DNA of 6,742 nucleotides from an uncultured beta proteobacterium (GTDB lineage Bacteria; Pseudomonadota; Gammaproteobacteria; Burkholderiales; Burkholderiaceae_B). This document shows, in pieces, positions 5,355 to 6,742 of the stretch. Location of the stretch: contig CAIYCP010000429.1 in the NCBI GenBank assembly GCA_903924715.1, positions 1 to 6,742 on the forward strand, in the 5' to 3' direction. Made by a program: the position numbers and the translations under genes. The notes below the pieces were generated by a model. That model made no database searches. It was not told the DNA's origin and saw only the letters and a list, made by a program, of their open reading frames with translations. Position 1 is the first letter of the stretch. Each line of letters begins with the position of its first letter.

Positions 5355-6742
5355 ATGGCTAAGTCAGACAAAAGTAAAAAACCGGCCGCACCGAGCCGTT
5401 CAAGTCAATGGTTCTCGCGTAATGATATTTACGGGTTCATCTATCGCAGTTGGACAAAAAATCGTGGGATTCCTCACGATCAGTTCGATGGGCGTCCCGT
5501 GATTGGTATTTGTAATACGTGGTCAGAGCTCACTCCGTGCAATTCGCATTTCAGGTTGTTGGCCGATCAGGTGCGTCAAGGCGTGCTTGAAGCAGGTGGC
5601 TTTCCGCTAGAGTTTCCGGTGACCTCAATCGGTGAAACACTGGTTCGCCCCACTGCGATGTTATTACGCAATCTCGCAAGTATGGATGTCGAAGAAACCA
5701 TTCGTGCCAATCCGCTTGATGGGGTGGTGCTGCTATTTGGCTGTGACAAAACCACCCCCTCGTTGTTGATGGGTGCTGCAAGCGTCAATATTCCGACCAT
5801 CGGTGTGTCGGGTGGGCCGATGCTCAATGGTAAATATCGCGGCTCGGATATTGGTTCAGGGACCAATACTTGGTCGATGTCTGAAGACGTGCGCGCAGGC
5901 AAGATGACGCTCGATGAGTTTCATGAGGCTGAGTCCTGCATGCACCGTTCGCATGGGCACTGCATGGTGATGGGTACGGCATCGACGATGGCTAGCATGG
6001 TTGAGTCGTTAGGCGTGGCCTTGCCCGGTAACGCAGCGTATCCTGCTGTCGACGCGCGTCGCAATGTGCTGGCGCGTGAATCTGGCCGTCGCATTGTGCA
6101 AATGGTCAAAGATAATCTGACACTCGATAAAATTTTGACACGTCAGGCGTTTGAAAACGCGATTCGTACCAATGCAGCAATCGGTGGTTCAACCAATGCA
6201 GTGATTCATTTAATCGCCATTGCTCGACGTATTGGTGTCAAGCTTGATATTGATGATTGGGATAAATTTGGTCGCGACGTGCATACGCTGTTGAATTTGA
6301 TGCCCAGTGGCAAGTATCTGATGGAAGATTTCTGCTACGCGGGTGGTTTGCCAGTGGTGTTGCGCACGTTGGGCGAGCAGGGCCTGTTGAATAAAAAGGC
6401 GCTGACTGTGAATGGCAATTCGCTTTGGGATAACGTCAAGAAAGCTGAATGCTATAACCGCGACGTGATCACGACCTTTGAAAAGCCGTTTAAAAAGAAT
6501 ACGGGTATTGCCGTGTTGCGCGGCAATTTGTGCCCAGACGGCGCGATCATTAAACCCTCGGCAGCAACTAAAAAACTACTGAAGCATCGCGGCCGTGCCG
6601 TGGTGTTTGAAAATATCGAAGATTTTCATAAGCGTATCGATAACCCTAAATTGGATATCGACGAAACCTGCATCATGGTGCTTAAAAACTGTGGCCCCAA
6701 AGGGTATCCGGGCATGGCTGAGGTTGGCAATATGCCGCTGCC
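5355..6742 (+). CDS. IlvD/Edd-family sugar-acid dehydratase (partial, 3' end beyond window)
   Basis: Iron-sulfur dehydratase removing water from an aldonate to give a 2-keto-3-deoxyaldonate. The 462 residues present are about four fifths of the usual 570-600. It belongs to the pentonate/sugar-acid branch rather than to true IlvD, as shown by the HGHCMVMGTAST segment at 200-211 instead of IlvD's GACGGMYTANTM. [2Fe-2S] ligands are C62 (TPCN), C130 (FGCDKT) and C203. Likely Mg ligands are E94, D131 and K132, the last being the lysine that is carbamylated in the structurally known L-arabinonate dehydratase. Residues 276-282 carry GGSTNAV. By the same numbering offset the catalytic serine should lie about 20 residues past the right edge. 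GAGGAAG at 5343-5349, 5 bases before the ATG, fixes the start. The first 17 residues are Lys/Ser/Pro-rich and precede the conserved QWFSR. It follows the FAH gene by 35 bases, in the same operon. Candidate substrates are L-arabinonate, D-xylonate, D-arabinonate or L-fuconate. Confidence 0.93.
   Translation, partial: MAKSDKSKKPAAPSRSSQWFSRNDIYGFIYRSWTKNRGIPHDQFDGRPVIGICNTWSELTPCNSHFRLLADQVRQGVLEAGGFPLEFPVTSIGETLVRPTAMLLRNLASMDVEETIRANPLDGVVLLFGCDKTTPSLLMGAASVNIPTIGVSGGPMLNGKYRGSDIGSGTNTWSMSEDVRAGKMTLDEFHEAESCMHRSHGHCMVMGTASTMASMVESLGVALPGNAAYPAVDARRNVLARESGRRIVQMVKDNLTLDKILTRQAFENAIRTNAAIGGSTNAVIHLIAIARRIGVKLDIDDWDKFGRDVHTLLNLMPSGKYLMEDFCYAGGLPVVLRTLGEQGLLNKKALTVNGNSLWDNVKKAECYNRDVITTFEKPFKKNTGIAVLRGNLCPDGAIIKPSAATKKLLKHRGRAVVFENIEDFHKRIDNPKLDIDETCIMVLKNCGPKGYPGMAEVGNMPL

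Noticed and set aside
6185..6195. Perfect palindrome TGGTTCAACCA resembling the GntR operator core
   Set aside because: It lies inside the dehydratase and encodes the GGSTNA motif conserved across IlvD/Edd proteins, so the symmetry is explained by the protein sequence.

Overview
The window looks like chromosomal DNA of a proteobacterium, most likely a betaproteobacterium of the Burkholderiales. This is judged from the gene set, the protein style and a moderate G+C content (roughly half, by eye); no 16S or other marker gene is present, so the placement is tentative. The window is densely coding, with no gene-free stretch over 170 bases, no RNA genes, no mobile elements and no CRISPR. It is a catabolic locus for a sugar acid or a related hydroxy acid, and it is cut at both ends.

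Layout, left to right: (1) a minus-strand CtBP-type D-2-hydroxyacid dehydrogenase, missing its C-terminus beyond base 1. (2) A 165-base divergent intergenic region with a perfect 17-base FadR/PdhR-type operator, a second core half as strong 21 bases upstream of it, and a candidate promoter. (3) A plus-strand pair, a short-chain dehydrogenase (SDR) followed after 15 bases by an Ldh-family (malate/L-lactate type) oxidoreductase. (4) A convergent minus-strand GntR/FadR-family regulator whose 3' end overlaps the Ldh gene by 79 bases. (5) A 70-base divergent region with a second, imperfect copy of the operator. (6) A plus-strand operon of a second SDR (BDH2/2-keto-3-deoxy-L-fuconate dehydrogenase type), a fumarylacetoacetate-hydrolase (FAH) family hydrolase, and an IlvD/Edd-family sugar-acid dehydratase that runs off the right edge.

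How they fit together: dehydratase, second SDR and FAH hydrolase form the known logic of the non-phosphorylative 'diketo-hydrolase' route. An aldonate is dehydrated to a 2-keto-3-deoxyaldonate, oxidised at C4 to a 2,4-diketo acid, and hydrolysed to pyruvate plus a 2-hydroxy acid (lactate from a 6-deoxyhexonate, glycolate from a pentonate). The first SDR, the Ldh-family enzyme and the D-2-hydroxyacid dehydrogenase are probably accessory oxidoreductases for entry of the substrate or for the hydroxy-acid product; their substrates cannot be read from sequence. The GntR regulator sits in the middle, and matching operators lie in both divergent promoter regions, so it plausibly controls every transcription unit here, including its own. 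The sugar acid itself, a transporter, a sugar 1-dehydrogenase and a lactonase are not identified in the window.
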